DNA of 64,000 nucleotides, taken from Bernardetia sp. ABR2-2B (lineage in GTDB: Bacteria > Bacteroidota > Bacteroidia > Cytophagales > Bernardetiaceae). Positions 26,549 through 36,214 of the stretch are shown one piece after another. Each line of letters begins with the position of its first letter. Within the stretch, counting starts at the first letter, position 1. A program made the position numbers and the translations under genes. Under the pieces are notes generated by a model. That model was not told where the DNA came from and did no database searches. It saw only the letters and a list, made by a program, of their open reading frames with translations. Location: NCBI RefSeq assembly GCF_037126435.1, contig NZ_CP147020.1:372001-436000 (forward strand). The letters are read 5' to 3'.

Positions 26549-26575
26549 TAAATAAATTACAAATTTATTTTTATA

Positions 26576-26598
26576 ACTCTACTATGAAAAGGTAGAGT
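26576..26598 (-). terminator. Possible terminator of gmk-nadD
   Basis: ACTCTAC at 26576-26582 pairs with GTAGAGT at 26592-26598 around a nine-base loop. On the minus strand it is followed by TATAAAAATAAATTT, a weak T tract. It ends the nadD message before the retron promoter and overlaps the spacer only. Confidence 0.45.
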
Positions 26599-26603
26599 GT
26601 ATT

Positions 26604-27176
26604 TTATAAATAAAATTTCTTCGAACGAATCAGCGTTTCTACATCTTGAGCTACAAGATAACGAATAGATTTTTCCTCCTTTATCAGTTTTCTAATATAA
26701 GTAGCTGAAATATTTAATAAAGGAGCTTCTACAAATTTTATTTTTGGATGGTTATGAAACTCTGTTTTTGGCGTTCCTTCTCTTGGATAGACCAAAACAC
26801 CATAGTATTCCAAAATCTGTTCGTAGTTTTTCCATTTATGGAAATGTGTTAGATTGTCTTCTCCTATCAAAATCTGAAAATGATGCTCTGGGTATTTTTC
26901 TTGAATATAGGTTAGCGTATCTATGGTGTAACTTGGCTTTGGCATATTAAACTCTATATCACTAACGCTCAATTTTTCATTATCAGCAATTGCCAAACGC
27001 ACCATATCATATCTATCAAATTCATGAAGAAGTGATGATTTTTTTTTAAGTGGATTATGAGGAGAAACCACAAACCAAACTTGGTCTAAGTCTGAATTTT
27101 CTGCAATCGTATTGGCAGTAATCAAATGTCCTACATGAATAGGATTGAACGAACCAAAATAAAGTCCTATCTTCAT
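26604..27176 (-). CDS. nadD: Nicotinate-nucleotide adenylyltransferase
   Basis: This 190-residue enzyme joins nicotinate mononucleotide and ATP to give deamido-NAD. The nucleotidyltransferase signature GSFNPIHVGH is at residues 8-17, WFVVSPHNPLKKK follows near 34-46, ILIGEDNLTHFHKW is in the middle, and the ISATYIRKLI signature is near the C-terminus. Length and motifs are normal. It lies 12 bases after gmk in the same direction, so the two are co-transcribed. Confidence 0.93.
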   Translation of the reverse strand: MKIGLYFGSFNPIHVGHLITANTIAENSDLDQVWFVVSPHNPLKKKSSLLHEFDRYDMVRLAIADNEKLSVSDIEFNMPKPSYTIDTLTYIQEKYPEHHFQILIGEDNLTHFHKWKNYEQILEYYGVLVYPREGTPKTEFHNHPKIKFVEAPLLNISATYIRKLIKEEKSIRYLVAQDVETLIRSKKFYL

Positions 27177-27188
27177 ATTCTACTCTTT

Positions 27189-27764
27189 TTATGCTTTCTT
27201 CAAAATAAATTCTTCTACTATCTGTTCGCTGAAATCTAAGGCTTCACTAAGTGAATCATTGATGACTACTTCGTCAAAAAAGGGAGCAAATTCCATTTCT
27301 ATTTCTGCCTTTTCTACCCTCTCCTTCAATGTATCATCTGTTTCGGTATTGCGAGATAAGAGTCTTTTTCGCAATTCTTTTATAGAAGGTGGTTTTACAA
27401 AGACAGCTAATGCTTTATCTCCAAATTCTTGTTTTAAGGCTACTCCACCTTTTACATCTACATCAAAAACAACTACTTGTCCTTGACTCCAAAGACGCTC
27501 TACCTCACTTTTTAGTGTTCCATAATAAAGTCCATCATAGACTTGTTCATATTCTATAAATTCTTTATTTTCTATCTTATCTCTGAATTCTTCTACAGAA
27601 ATAAAATAATAGTCTTTATTTGGTTTTTCATAAGAACGTGGGGAACGAGTAGTGGCAGAAGTTGAAAAACTCAAGATTTCGGAATAAACACCTAAAAGAT
27701 GTTTTACAATAGTTGTTTTTCCAGCACCAGAAGGAGCAGAAAAAATGATTAGCTTTTGGCTCAT
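27189..27764 (-). CDS. gmk: Guanylate kinase
   Basis: This 191-residue enzyme phosphorylates GMP to GDP. The P-loop is SAPSGAGKTT (residues 9-18). The GMP-binding block is STSATTRSPRSYEKPNKDYYF, with a following EFIEYEQVYDGLYYGT. The lid region is RLLSRNTETDDTLKER. It is first gene of the gmk-nadD pair. On the minus strand a TAATTTTG sequence at 27857-27850 fits the -7 consensus, without a clear -33 partner. Confidence 0.95.
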   Translation of the reverse strand: MSQKLIIFSAPSGAGKTTIVKHLLGVYSEILSFSTSATTRSPRSYEKPNKDYYFISVEEFRDKIENKEFIEYEQVYDGLYYGTLKSEVERLWSQGQVVVFDVDVKGGVALKQEFGDKALAVFVKPPSIKELRKRLLSRNTETDDTLKERVEKAEIEMEFAPFFDEVVINDSLSEALDFSEQIVEEFILKKA

Positions 27765-28133
27765 AAGTGGTTGTAAAGTAATTGCCTGTTTTAGTAATAA
27801 CTGATTTTTAGTGAAACAGTTTTGACTTTTATTTGCAAATGTTTACATACAAAATTACGAAAAAATAATGACTTTTTTATCTGTTTTTTTGTGGCTAATA
27901 AGTCAAAAAATGAAATATAAATAAAATAGATGTTAGAAATGAACTAAAAATTTTTAATTTTGTGATTCGTAAAAAAATACTCATTTGATATAAATTATTT
28001 TTAGAAGCTGTTTGAGAATAGATTTGTTTGCTTTTATTGTGTAACTACGCTAAGCGTAATAAAGACTATCTTCCTTTTGAGCAACTTTATATAAATAATT
28101 AAGATACATTAAAAATTCATAAGCCCTATAAAA
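27765..28133. other. Divergent AT-rich spacer between gmk and the surface-sugar locus
   Basis: This 369-base stretch holds no gene. It has a minus-strand -7-like element at 27850-27857 (for gmk), a plus-strand TAATTTTG at 27955-27962 that may serve the permease operon, and a small palindrome, TACGCTAAGCGTA, at about 28047-28059. Confidence 0.5.
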
Positions 28134-28991
28134 TTGAAAGAACTAAAAGATGATTATTGGACAGAAGAGATTGCACCCACAGGCTCTTTATTTGATTTAA
28201 AATTAAAAGAAGTTTGGAAATACCGAGATTTAATTCTTCTATTTGTAAAACGTGATTTTGTTGCACAGTACAAACAAACTATTTTAGGACCCTTATGGCA
28301 TTTCATAGTTCCATTTATCACAACTGTACTCTACGTAATTGTATTTGGAAACATTATGAATGTTACTACAAACGGAACTCATCCCTTTTTATTTTATTTG
28401 GTAAGTACACTATCTTGGTCATTTTTTGCAAAATGTTTACAAGGCACAGCTGTTACTTTTTCAGCAAACCAAGGTATTTTTGGTAAAGTCTATTTTCCTC
28501 GCTTGGTTACTCCAATATCTACTGTTTTTTCAGCTCTGCTTGGCTTTGGTATTAGCTTGACTTTGCTTATTGTCTCAATAGCTTATTTTTACTTTTTTAC
28601 AGATGAAAAAATAGTTTTATCCATTTGGGTTCTCGCTCTACCTATAATTATGTTTATTAGTGGAACATTGGCTTTAGGTTTAGGTATTATGATTTCCTCA
28701 TTAACTTCCAAATATAGAGATTTGACTATTTTTATTGGCTTTGGTGTTCAGTTATTAATGTTCTTTTCAGCTGTATTATATCCTCTGTCTCAAATACCCA
28801 CACAATATGCATGGGCAGCCAAATACAATCCATTAGTTACTATGATGGAAGGCTATAGAATGGCTTTTTTGGGTGTAGGAAGCATTACTGTTATGGACAT
28901 TGTGTATTTAGGGATTTTATCCATTATTGTATTTATTATTGGAATTATTCTTTTTAACAAAACAGAGAGAACATTTATGGATACAGTATAA
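28134..28991 (+). CDS. ABC-2 type polysaccharide export permease
   Basis: This 285-residue protein has six membrane helices. It has the family opening WKYRDLILLFVKRDFVAQYKQTILGPLWHFI, then FFSAVLYPLSQIP and the late YNPLVTMMEGYR block, all typical of Wzm/KpsM-like permeases for O-antigen, teichoic acid or capsule. The only start that fits is a TTG at 28134: a TAA lies in frame at 28110 and no ATG occurs before the conserved region. The partner ATPase (Wzt/KpsT) is not next to it and must be encoded outside this window. It precedes the pseudaminic acid genes, which suggests a surface glycan role. Confidence 0.85.
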   Translation: MKELKDDYWTEEIAPTGSLFDLKLKEVWKYRDLILLFVKRDFVAQYKQTILGPLWHFIVPFITTVLYVIVFGNIMNVTTNGTHPFLFYLVSTLSWSFFAKCLQGTAVTFSANQGIFGKVYFPRLVTPISTVFSALLGFGISLTLLIVSIAYFYFFTDEKIVLSIWVLALPIIMFISGTLALGLGIMISSLTSKYRDLTIFIGFGVQLLMFFSAVLYPLSQIPTQYAWAAKYNPLVTMMEGYRMAFLGVGSITVMDIVYLGILSIIVFIIGIILFNKTERTFMDTV

Positions 28992-29083
28992 TAGTATTTA
29001 TAAAATTAAAACTGCATTTTACTCAATTCAACTCATTAAATTTTGCACATCATATATATCTGCAAATTATATAACTGATACTT

Positions 29084-30127
29084 ATGCTAGACTTAAATCA
29101 TAAATCCATCTTTATTACAGGTGGTACAGGCTCTTTTGGTAAAAAATTCGTGAAGACAATTTTGAATAAGTATCCACAAGTAAAACGCTTGATTATATTT
29201 TCTAGAGATGAACTCAAGCAGTTTGAAATGGCTCAGACATTCTCACCTAATGATTATCCTGCTATTCGTTATTTCATTGGAGATATTCGTGATAAAGAGC
29301 GTTTGATGCGTGCTTTGCATGGAGTAGATATTGTTATTCATGCAGCAGCTTTAAAACAAGTTCCGACAGCAGAATACAACCCATTTGAATGTATCAAAAC
29401 AAATGTTTTGGGAGCGCAAAACTTGATTGAAGCTTCTATTGATTCAGGAGTAAAACAAGTGGTTGCTCTTTCTACAGATAAGGCTGCAGCTCCTATTAAT
29501 TTATACGGTGCAACAAAACTTTGTTCGGATAAGCTTTTCGTTGCAGCTAATAATATTGCAGGTGGTAATGATATTAGCTTTTCTGTTGTTCGTTATGGAA
29601 ACGTAATGGGTTCTCGTGGTTCAGTTATTCCATTTTTTATGAATAAGAAAGCAGAGGGAAAACTACCAATTACACACGAAGGAATGACACGCTTTAATAT
29701 TTCTTTAGAAGAAGGAGTAAATTTAGTTCTTTTTGCTTTAGAAAAAGCTAAAGGAGGAGAAATATTTGTTCCAAAAATTCCTTCTTATCGTATTCTTGAT
29801 GTAGCTGAAGCCATTGCTCCAGAATGTGAGAAAGAAGTTGTAGGTGTTCGCCCAGGAGAAAAAATCCACGAAGAAATGATAACAGAAAGTGATTCAATGA
29901 ATACAATCGAATTAGAAAATCATTTTATTATTGTTCCTAATGCTCCCTTTGCAAGTTATGAAGAGCAAGTCAGTAAGTATTTAGGTTATCATGGAGGAAA
30001 AGTAGTCAAAGATGGTTTTTCTTATAGCTCTGGAGAAAATACTGATTGGCTAACTGTTGAGCAGTTGCGTGAACTTATCAAAACTCATGTTGATTCTAAC
30101 TTTGAGGCTTTTGAAGCTACTAGTTAA
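29084..30127 (+). CDS. pseB: UDP-N-acetylglucosamine 4,6-dehydratase (inverting), pseudaminic acid pathway step 1
   Basis: This 347-residue extended SDR enzyme dehydrates and C5-epimerises UDP-GlcNAc. Visible features are the Rossmann loop GGTGSFGKKF (about 13-22), SRDELKQFEMAQ, HAAALKQVPTAEYNP, STDKAAAPINLYGATK carrying the catalytic Asp-Lys and the SDR lysine, and RYGNVMGSRGSVIPFF. The VPKIPSYRILDVAEAI and GVRPGEKIHEEM blocks distinguish PseB/FlaA1 from other dehydratases. It lies 92 bases after the permease and leads a co-directional set with pseC, pseF, pseGH and pseI. Confidence 0.93.
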   Translation: MLDLNHKSIFITGGTGSFGKKFVKTILNKYPQVKRLIIFSRDELKQFEMAQTFSPNDYPAIRYFIGDIRDKERLMRALHGVDIVIHAAALKQVPTAEYNPFECIKTNVLGAQNLIEASIDSGVKQVVALSTDKAAAPINLYGATKLCSDKLFVAANNIAGGNDISFSVVRYGNVMGSRGSVIPFFMNKKAEGKLPITHEGMTRFNISLEEGVNLVLFALEKAKGGEIFVPKIPSYRILDVAEAIAPECEKEVVGVRPGEKIHEEMITESDSMNTIELENHFIIVPNAPFASYEEQVSKYLGYHGGKVVKDGFSYSSGENTDWLTVEQLRELIKTHVDSNFEAFEATS

Positions 30128-30212
30128 TTTTTACCCCTACCTATTTATAATCAAGACTTTTATTTCTGTTAAAAAAAGATAAGTAAAAGTCTTGATTCAA
30201 TTGTAACTGTAT

Positions 30213-32294
30213 ATGATTCTATTATCTAAAAATGATAATAACATAAATCTCTCTTTATTTTCGTCTTTACTGGCTATATTAATAAGTGCTTTATGTTTAT
30301 ACATGAGAAAAGAACTGACGACTAATTATGAAAATGTTCTACTCATTTTAGGTTTTAGTCTGCTTTGCATTAATGTTTCCTCTCTAGATTTTTTCTCTAA
30401 ATTATCTTTTAATAGGTCGCAAGTTAGCTCTTTATTTATTTGTCTGATTTTACCTTTACTAATTAGTTGGACACATCAATACTACTTTAAATATTTCTTT
30501 GTGGTAGGGTATTTTTTGTTTTTTATTACTATTTGGAGAAGTCTTGCTACTAACTTTTGGTCTTTTTTCTTTTTATTATTTGCCTTAGGAGTAACTTTTT
30601 TTCACATTGTTCCCTCTATATTTAATAATGATATTAATTATATCAACCCTTTGTTTTTTGAAGCTTTACAGTTGGGAAAAATTCATATAGATACTCTTTT
30701 TCATAGCAGCATTGCTAATATGATTCAGACTTATAATACAACTTCAGCAGGGATAGATGGCTTAGTACCCTTAAAATATCATGTAGGTAGTCACTTCTAC
30801 CTTGCTCATTTTTCTAAAATATTTCAAGAAGGAAGTTTACTAAGTTATAATTTTGGTTTTATTATCGTTTTTATTCCTTTGTTTATCTATATTTATCTTT
30901 CTACAGTTAGAAGTATTTCTGAAAAATTTAAAACTGAACAAAAATTTAAGTTTATATTTTGGATTGCCTTTGTTATTATAACCTTTTCATTGCTATCTGA
31001 TTTAAGCAAATTTGGAAAAGATACATTCTTATTTAATGTGTTTTCAGAGTCCTATGCTTTTGCTTTTGCTTTATTCTGCTTATTTATTATTTTATTTACA
31101 GAAGAAGATACAGATTTTATTTCAGATAAAAAACAATCAATTTTATTTATTGTAGCTTCTTCAACTGTTTTAATTATCAGTTTATCATTAAAAATATCAG
31201 TTGGTTTTTTATTTTGGGTAGCAGTAAGCTACATCTGTTTTAGATTATTCCTATTTAATAAAAACAGTTATTTGAGAATAAAAACAGCCCTTTTTATAGG
31301 GGTTTTGTTTATTATTTTTTATGTTGGATATAAAATTAATCACTCCAATACAAGTGCAAGTGTTATGAATATTGGTTTGTTTAGTTTTATAAAAGAAAAT
31401 ATAAATTATCTCTCTCAAAGAATTTATTTTTATCTTATTCACTTTTTTTGGGGCATTACTTATTGTATTCTACGCATAAGAGATTCAAAGATTTATACCT
31501 TAAAAAAACTTTTAAAACATAATAGTTTTGCAATAATAGATGTTGAATTACTTATAATATTGATGGTAGCAAGTAGTTTACCAGGAGTTTTGATAGTAAT
31601 TCCAGATGGAAGTGCAATCTATTTTACGCTTGTTGCCAGACAGCTAGGAATGATTTTGTTTTTAGCTTATATCGTTCTGCATCAAAAGCAGATATATTCA
31701 TTTTTCAAAACTTACGTATTTACAAAAAATGATATTTCCTTTGGTTTAATTTTTTCTGCTTTTATGGCAATCACTATTTTTGGTGGAATAGCTTGGAAAT
31801 TTCAGGCTGATTTGAGAGCTGCGTATTCAAATCATAAAAATTTAGTCAATGACTATAAACAACTAAAAAATTCACAAATCGATTCTACATCAACAGATAG
31901 AAGCTGGGCTGTATATATTACCCAACAACTAGATAGTTTGGGGCATCTACCAATAGAACAAAAAAGAAAATTAGCTATACATATTTCGCAATCAGATACA
32001 TTATTTTGGAAACAAATGAATACAAAAAGAGCTGCCAAGTCGATTTCTTTTGTCGTTCCTGCTATTAGTGGAATTATGCAAATTGATGGAATGCCTTTAT
32101 ATGGAGAAGAAATATACAATTATGGTTTTAATGATTTTGTTGGAAGAAAGAATCGTTCTGACACGCTTTCTTATTCTCAAATGTGTATAAAAGCTCAAAA
32201 ATATATTCCTACAGTAGAAAAACTCATTATTTATTATCCTTCAAGTCAATCAAAAACAGAAATTTCTTGCGAAAGAAAATTAGAAAAAAAATAA
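30213..32294 (+). CDS. Large polytopic membrane protein, paralog 1 (pseudaminic locus)
   Basis: This 693-residue protein has about 12-13 predicted membrane helices filling residues 10-550 and a soluble C-terminal domain of about 150. A conserved block near 165-205 reads IANMIQTYNTTSAGIDGL then YHVGSHFYL. The C-terminal domain has SISFVVPAISGIMQIDGMPL and GFNDF. Both blocks recur in the protein at 33505-35508. The membrane layout and a conserved polar loop would fit a GT-C type glycosyltransferase, a polymerase or a flippase, but no family is recognised. It ends five bases before pseC, so it is translationally close to that gene. Confidence 0.7.
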   Translation: MILLSKNDNNINLSLFSSLLAILISALCLYMRKELTTNYENVLLILGFSLLCINVSSLDFFSKLSFNRSQVSSLFICLILPLLISWTHQYYFKYFFVVGYFLFFITIWRSLATNFWSFFFLLFALGVTFFHIVPSIFNNDINYINPLFFEALQLGKIHIDTLFHSSIANMIQTYNTTSAGIDGLVPLKYHVGSHFYLAHFSKIFQEGSLLSYNFGFIIVFIPLFIYIYLSTVRSISEKFKTEQKFKFIFWIAFVIITFSLLSDLSKFGKDTFLFNVFSESYAFAFALFCLFIILFTEEDTDFISDKKQSILFIVASSTVLIISLSLKISVGFLFWVAVSYICFRLFLFNKNSYLRIKTALFIGVLFIIFYVGYKINHSNTSASVMNIGLFSFIKENINYLSQRIYFYLIHFFWGITYCILRIRDSKIYTLKKLLKHNSFAIIDVELLIILMVASSLPGVLIVIPDGSAIYFTLVARQLGMILFLAYIVLHQKQIYSFFKTYVFTKNDISFGLIFSAFMAITIFGGIAWKFQADLRAAYSNHKNLVNDYKQLKNSQIDSTSTDRSWAVYITQQLDSLGHLPIEQKRKLAIHISQSDTLFWKQMNTKRAAKSISFVVPAISGIMQIDGMPLYGEEIYNYGFNDFVGRKNRSDTLSYSQMCIKAQKYIPTVEKLIIYYPSSQSKTEISCERKLEKK

Positions 32295-32299
32295 AATCT

Positions 32300-33484
32300 A
32301 TGACTACCAAAACGACTTTTTCTATCCCTTATGGAAAACAGAATATTACCCAAGATGATATAAATGCTGTCGTAGAAACGCTACAAGCAGATTTCTTGAC
32401 ACAAGGACCAAAGATTGATGAGTTTGAATCTAAATTTGCTGATTATGTAGGTTCAAAATATGCTGTGGCAGTTTCGAATGGAACGGCAGCTTTGCATTTG
32501 TGTGCTTTAGCATTGAATGTAAATGAGAAAAGTAAAGTAATTACTACGCCTATTACTTTTGCAGCTTCAGCAAATTGTATCAAATATTGTGGTGGAGAAG
32601 TCGTCTTTGTTGATATTGACCCAAAAACATCACTCATTGACTTAGACAAAGTAGAAGAATTATTAAAATCAAACCCTAAGGGAACGTTTGAAGGAATGAT
32701 TCCTGTAGATTTTATGGGTTTGCCAGTTAATTTAGAAAAAGCTAGAAAACTAGCCGATGAATATGGATTATGGATTATTGAAGATGCTTGTCATGCCCCT
32801 GGTGGATATTTTATAGATTCTCAAAATAGAAAGCAAAGCTGTGGAAATGGAGCTTATGCAGATTTAGCCATTTTCTCTTTTCACCCTGTCAAACACATTG
32901 CTTCTGGAGAAGGTGGAATGATTACGACAAGTGATAAAGCATTATATGATAAATTAGTCAAGCTAAGAACGCACGGAATTACCAAAAACCCAGAATTATT
33001 ACAAGAAAATCTACCTAGTAATGGAGGTTGGTATTATGAAATGCAAGAACTTGGTTATAATTATCGTATTCCTGATATTTTGGCTGCTTTGGGAATTTCG
33101 CAGCTTTCAAGAGCAAATGAAATGATGCAAAAACGTCAAGAAATTGCTGGGCGTTATGATGAAGCATTCAAAGATACAAAAATTTGTTTTTTTCAATATC
33201 CACGAGAAGGTAAAAATAAAATTTTTCATGCATATCATCTCTACGTCATACAAACAGAAAACCGAAAAGGACTTTATGATTATCTAAGAGAAAATAATAT
33301 CTTTGCTCAAGTGCATTATATTCCTGTTCATACTATGCCTTACTACCAATCTTTAGGCTATAAAAAAGGGGATTTTCCAAGCGCAGAAAGTTATTATGAA
33401 TCTTGTTTGAGTCTTCCAATGTACCCAACACTTACAGAAGAAGAGCAAAATTTTGTAATAGAAAAAGTATTATCTTTTATATAA
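32300..33484 (+). CDS. pseC: UDP-4-amino-4,6-dideoxy-N-acetyl-beta-L-altrosamine transaminase
   Basis: The start was set at 32300 (MTTKTTFSIPYGKQNITQDD), which is where the DegT/DnrJ/EryC1 similarity begins; the longer frame overlaps the previous gene. The protein has 394 residues. It transfers an amino group to C4 of the PseB product with PLP. Visible are FLTQGPKIDEFE, VSNGTAALHL, EDACHAPGGYF, SFHPVKHIASGEGGM with the Schiff-base lysine, and GYNYRIPDILAALG. Motifs are complete. It sits between two paralogous membrane-protein genes. Confidence 0.92.
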   Translation: MTTKTTFSIPYGKQNITQDDINAVVETLQADFLTQGPKIDEFESKFADYVGSKYAVAVSNGTAALHLCALALNVNEKSKVITTPITFAASANCIKYCGGEVVFVDIDPKTSLIDLDKVEELLKSNPKGTFEGMIPVDFMGLPVNLEKARKLADEYGLWIIEDACHAPGGYFIDSQNRKQSCGNGAYADLAIFSFHPVKHIASGEGGMITTSDKALYDKLVKLRTHGITKNPELLQENLPSNGGWYYEMQELGYNYRIPDILAALGISQLSRANEMMQKRQEIAGRYDEAFKDTKICFFQYPREGKNKIFHAYHLYVIQTENRKGLYDYLRENNIFAQVHYIPVHTMPYYQSLGYKKGDFPSAESYYESCLSLPMYPTLTEEEQNFVIEKVLSFI

Positions 33485-33504
33485 CTACATCTTATTTATT
33501 ATCA

Positions 33505-35508
33505 ATGTTATCAAAAAAAAATAACGAACATTTTTATTTAGCCTCTTCTTTATTTTGTAGCTTACTTGTCGCTATTTTCTCTATTTTTAGTATTTTTAGT
33601 GAATTCCCTACTCAAAGTATATTAATTACTATAGGATTTGCTCTAACAGTTTGTAATATTTCTACTTTTACGAGAAGATATTATAGCAATATTCCTATTT
33701 CTTTTGTTTTGTTATTTTTACTTTTTCTACCTGTTCTGATTAGTTGGACAGGTTTGTTGTTCTTGAAATATCTTTACTTTATTGGTTACCCTCTCCTTTT
33801 AGTTACTCTTTGGCGAGTATTGGTTAAATTAAAATTCATAGAAATTATAATAATTTTTGGAGCTGCTTTTCTTATTGGTGTATCTATATTGAGTTATATT
33901 TCACAGCTAGAAGGCTCATATATGACTCCTCTATTTAAAAAAGCAATACAGAGTGGGACTTTTAATTTAGACACTATATTTCACATTGCTATTTCTAATA
34001 TGTTGCAAACCTATCAACAATCATCAACAGGAATAGATGGTTTGGAACAACTCAACTACCATATAGGAAGTCATTACTACTTGAGTTGCTACTCAAAATT
34101 AATAGGGCATACTGGTGTTTTTTCTTATAATATATTTTATATTCTAGTTATAATTCCTATATACTTCTTTGTTTTTATACAATCTGTTTATATGGTATCA
34201 CTTTTTTTTATAAAAAAAGATATTTCAAAATATGTTGTAAGCATTTATATTTTCATTGTCATACTTTATTTTTTGGTAATTCCCTCTTTTATCGGACAAG
34301 TAAACTTAATACTGTTTTATGTCTCTGAATCATATTTGCTTAGTATGTTATTTCTATTAGTTTCAGTTATTGTGCTACTAGATTACCTACATTTGAATAT
34401 AAAAAACAAACTAATTAATTATACTGGTGTGCTTGTCTTGGTCTGTTTGAGCATTTTCATCATTACTGTTACCAAAATATCTACTGGCATTCTTTTTTTC
34501 TTAGGCTCTTTATTAGTCATTTTTTTTAAATTTCTTTTAACCCAAAAATACAAAAGCCTATTTTTATTTGGTATTTTATTTACTTTATTCTTTTTGTTCT
34601 CATATTATTTTGCCAATACTAGTCATAATTATTCTTTATCTATTAGTCCTCTTCATTATATAAAAAATCACTCGTCTTACCTTCAACAAAAGCCTTATTA
34701 TTATCTGATAGCCTATATATACTCTATTTTTTATTGCCTTGTCAGATTACGAGAGAAGAAAATTTTTACCTTAAGACAATTTATTTGTGCTGATGAGATA
34801 ATAGAAGTAAAATTAATTTTGATTTTGACAATAATAAGTATATTCCCAGGTCTTATTTTGCCTATTGCAGGGGGAAGTGCTGGGTACTTTACACGAGTTA
34901 CAAGTCATTTGGGAGTCTTGCTCTTTTTGAGTTGGTTGATTGTTCAGACTCCTTTTATTCTAACCTATTTTAAAAAACATTTTTTTATAAAAAAAACAGA
35001 TATTTCATTGAGTTATTTTGCTCTTTCTTTTTTAGTAATTACAGTACTTGGTTCAATTGCTTGGGATTTTAAAAATAACGCTACGCAAGTTTATAAGAGC
35101 TATAAGAGTATAAAAGAAATACCAAAAGATGAGTGGAGAAGTTATATCATATCTGAATTGGATAGCTTAAATAAATTAGATGTACAAGAAAAACAAAAGT
35201 TAGCTATTCGTATTTCTCCTACTGATACTTTATATTGGAATCATTTTAATAAAAATGAATATAATCGTAAATCTATTTCTTTTGTCGTACCAGCATTAAG
35301 TGGAATAATGCAAATTGATGGTATGCCACTTCATCAAACAGAAGTAGAAAATTATGGCTTTAACGATTATAGAAAAAGAACACATTTTTCGGATACACTT
35401 ACTAATAAACAACTTTGCAAAAAAGCAAAAGGGTATATTCCCATAGTAGAACATATTATTGTTTATTATCCTTCTCATTCAACAAAAGAAATTTGTAATT
35501 GCAATTAA
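33505..35508 (+). CDS. Large polytopic membrane protein, paralog 2 (pseudaminic locus)
   Basis: The start was set at 33505 (MLSKKNNEHFYLASSLF), just after the pseC stop. The protein has 667 residues with about 12 membrane helices and a soluble C-terminus, a clear paralog of the protein at 30213-32294. Shared blocks are ISNMLQTYQQSSTGIDGL with YHIGSHYYL, and SISFVVPALSGIMQIDGMPL with YGFNDY. Its stop codon is immediately followed by the pseF ATG, implying translational coupling. The role is unknown; membrane glycosyltransfer, polymerisation or flipping of a pseudaminic-acid glycan are candidates. Confidence 0.7.
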   Translation: MLSKKNNEHFYLASSLFCSLLVAIFSIFSIFSEFPTQSILITIGFALTVCNISTFTRRYYSNIPISFVLLFLLFLPVLISWTGLLFLKYLYFIGYPLLLVTLWRVLVKLKFIEIIIIFGAAFLIGVSILSYISQLEGSYMTPLFKKAIQSGTFNLDTIFHIAISNMLQTYQQSSTGIDGLEQLNYHIGSHYYLSCYSKLIGHTGVFSYNIFYILVIIPIYFFVFIQSVYMVSLFFIKKDISKYVVSIYIFIVILYFLVIPSFIGQVNLILFYVSESYLLSMLFLLVSVIVLLDYLHLNIKNKLINYTGVLVLVCLSIFIITVTKISTGILFFLGSLLVIFFKFLLTQKYKSLFLFGILFTLFFLFSYYFANTSHNYSLSISPLHYIKNHSSYLQQKPYYYLIAYIYSIFYCLVRLREKKIFTLRQFICADEIIEVKLILILTIISIFPGLILPIAGGSAGYFTRVTSHLGVLLFLSWLIVQTPFILTYFKKHFFIKKTDISLSYFALSFLVITVLGSIAWDFKNNATQVYKSYKSIKEIPKDEWRSYIISELDSLNKLDVQEKQKLAIRISPTDTLYWNHFNKNEYNRKSISFVVPALSGIMQIDGMPLHQTEVENYGFNDYRKRTHFSDTLTNKQLCKKAKGYIPIVEHIIVYYPSHSTKEICNCN

Positions 35509-36210
35509 ATGAAAAAACTAGCTATCATTACAGCAAGAGGAGGAAGCAAACGCATTCCTCGTAAAAATATAAATGACTTTTTGGGAAAGCCTATCATTGC
35601 TTATTCTATTGAGACAGCTTTAGAAGCTAATTTATTTGATGAAGTGATGGTTTCGACAGAAGATGAAGAAATTGCTCAAATTGCTCAAAAATATGGAGCT
35701 AAAGTTCCCTTTTTGAGAAGCATAGAAAATGCAGACGACTTTTCAGCTACAAGTGATGTTTTGATAGAAGTTGTTGAAGAGTATCAAAAAGAAGGGAAAA
35801 AATTTGATATTTGTTGTGGTATCTATCCAACAGCTCCTTTTATTACTCCTGAGAAATTGAATGAAGCATTTGAGTTATTAATTACTAAAAGTTTTGATGT
35901 AGTATTTCCAGTAGCTCAATTTTCTTATCCTATTCAAAGAGCATTGAAAAAAGATATAGCAAATAAAATGACCATGTTTAACCCTCAAAATTTATTGAAA
36001 CGCTCACAAGATTTAGAAAGTGCGTATCACGACGCAGGACAGTTTTATATGTTTGATACTATTACCTTTTTGAAAAACAAAAAACTTTGGACAGACAATA
36101 CAGGAGTTATCGTTTTACCTTCTATGCAAGTACAAGATATTGATAATCAAGAAGATTGGAACTTAGCTGAATTTAAGTATCAGTGGCTCAAACAACAAAC
36201 TAAAATATAG
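35509..36210 (+). CDS. pseF: Pseudaminic acid cytidylyltransferase
   Basis: This 233-residue enzyme activates pseudaminic acid with CTP to CMP-Pse. It belongs to the acylneuraminate cytidylyltransferase family: ITARGGSKRIPRKNINDFLG at residues 7-26 forms the CTP loop, followed by VSTEDEEIAQIA, YPTAPFITPE and YHDAGQFYMF. The last motif and the pathway context favour Pse over sialic or legionaminic acid. It starts directly after the stop of the preceding membrane-protein gene. Confidence 0.92.
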   Translation: MKKLAIITARGGSKRIPRKNINDFLGKPIIAYSIETALEANLFDEVMVSTEDEEIAQIAQKYGAKVPFLRSIENADDFSATSDVLIEVVEEYQKEGKKFDICCGIYPTAPFITPEKLNEAFELLITKSFDVVFPVAQFSYPIQRALKKDIANKMTMFNPQNLLKRSQDLESAYHDAGQFYMFDTITFLKNKKLWTDNTGVIVLPSMQVQDIDNQEDWNLAEFKYQWLKQQTKI

Positions 36211-36214
36211 AAAA

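Noticed and set aside
34400-35508. Second membrane protein as the missing ABC transporter ATPase or a classical Wzx flippase
   Set aside because: There is no Walker A/B motif. The helix number, the large C-terminal domain and the conserved blocks do not fit Wzx as I know it.
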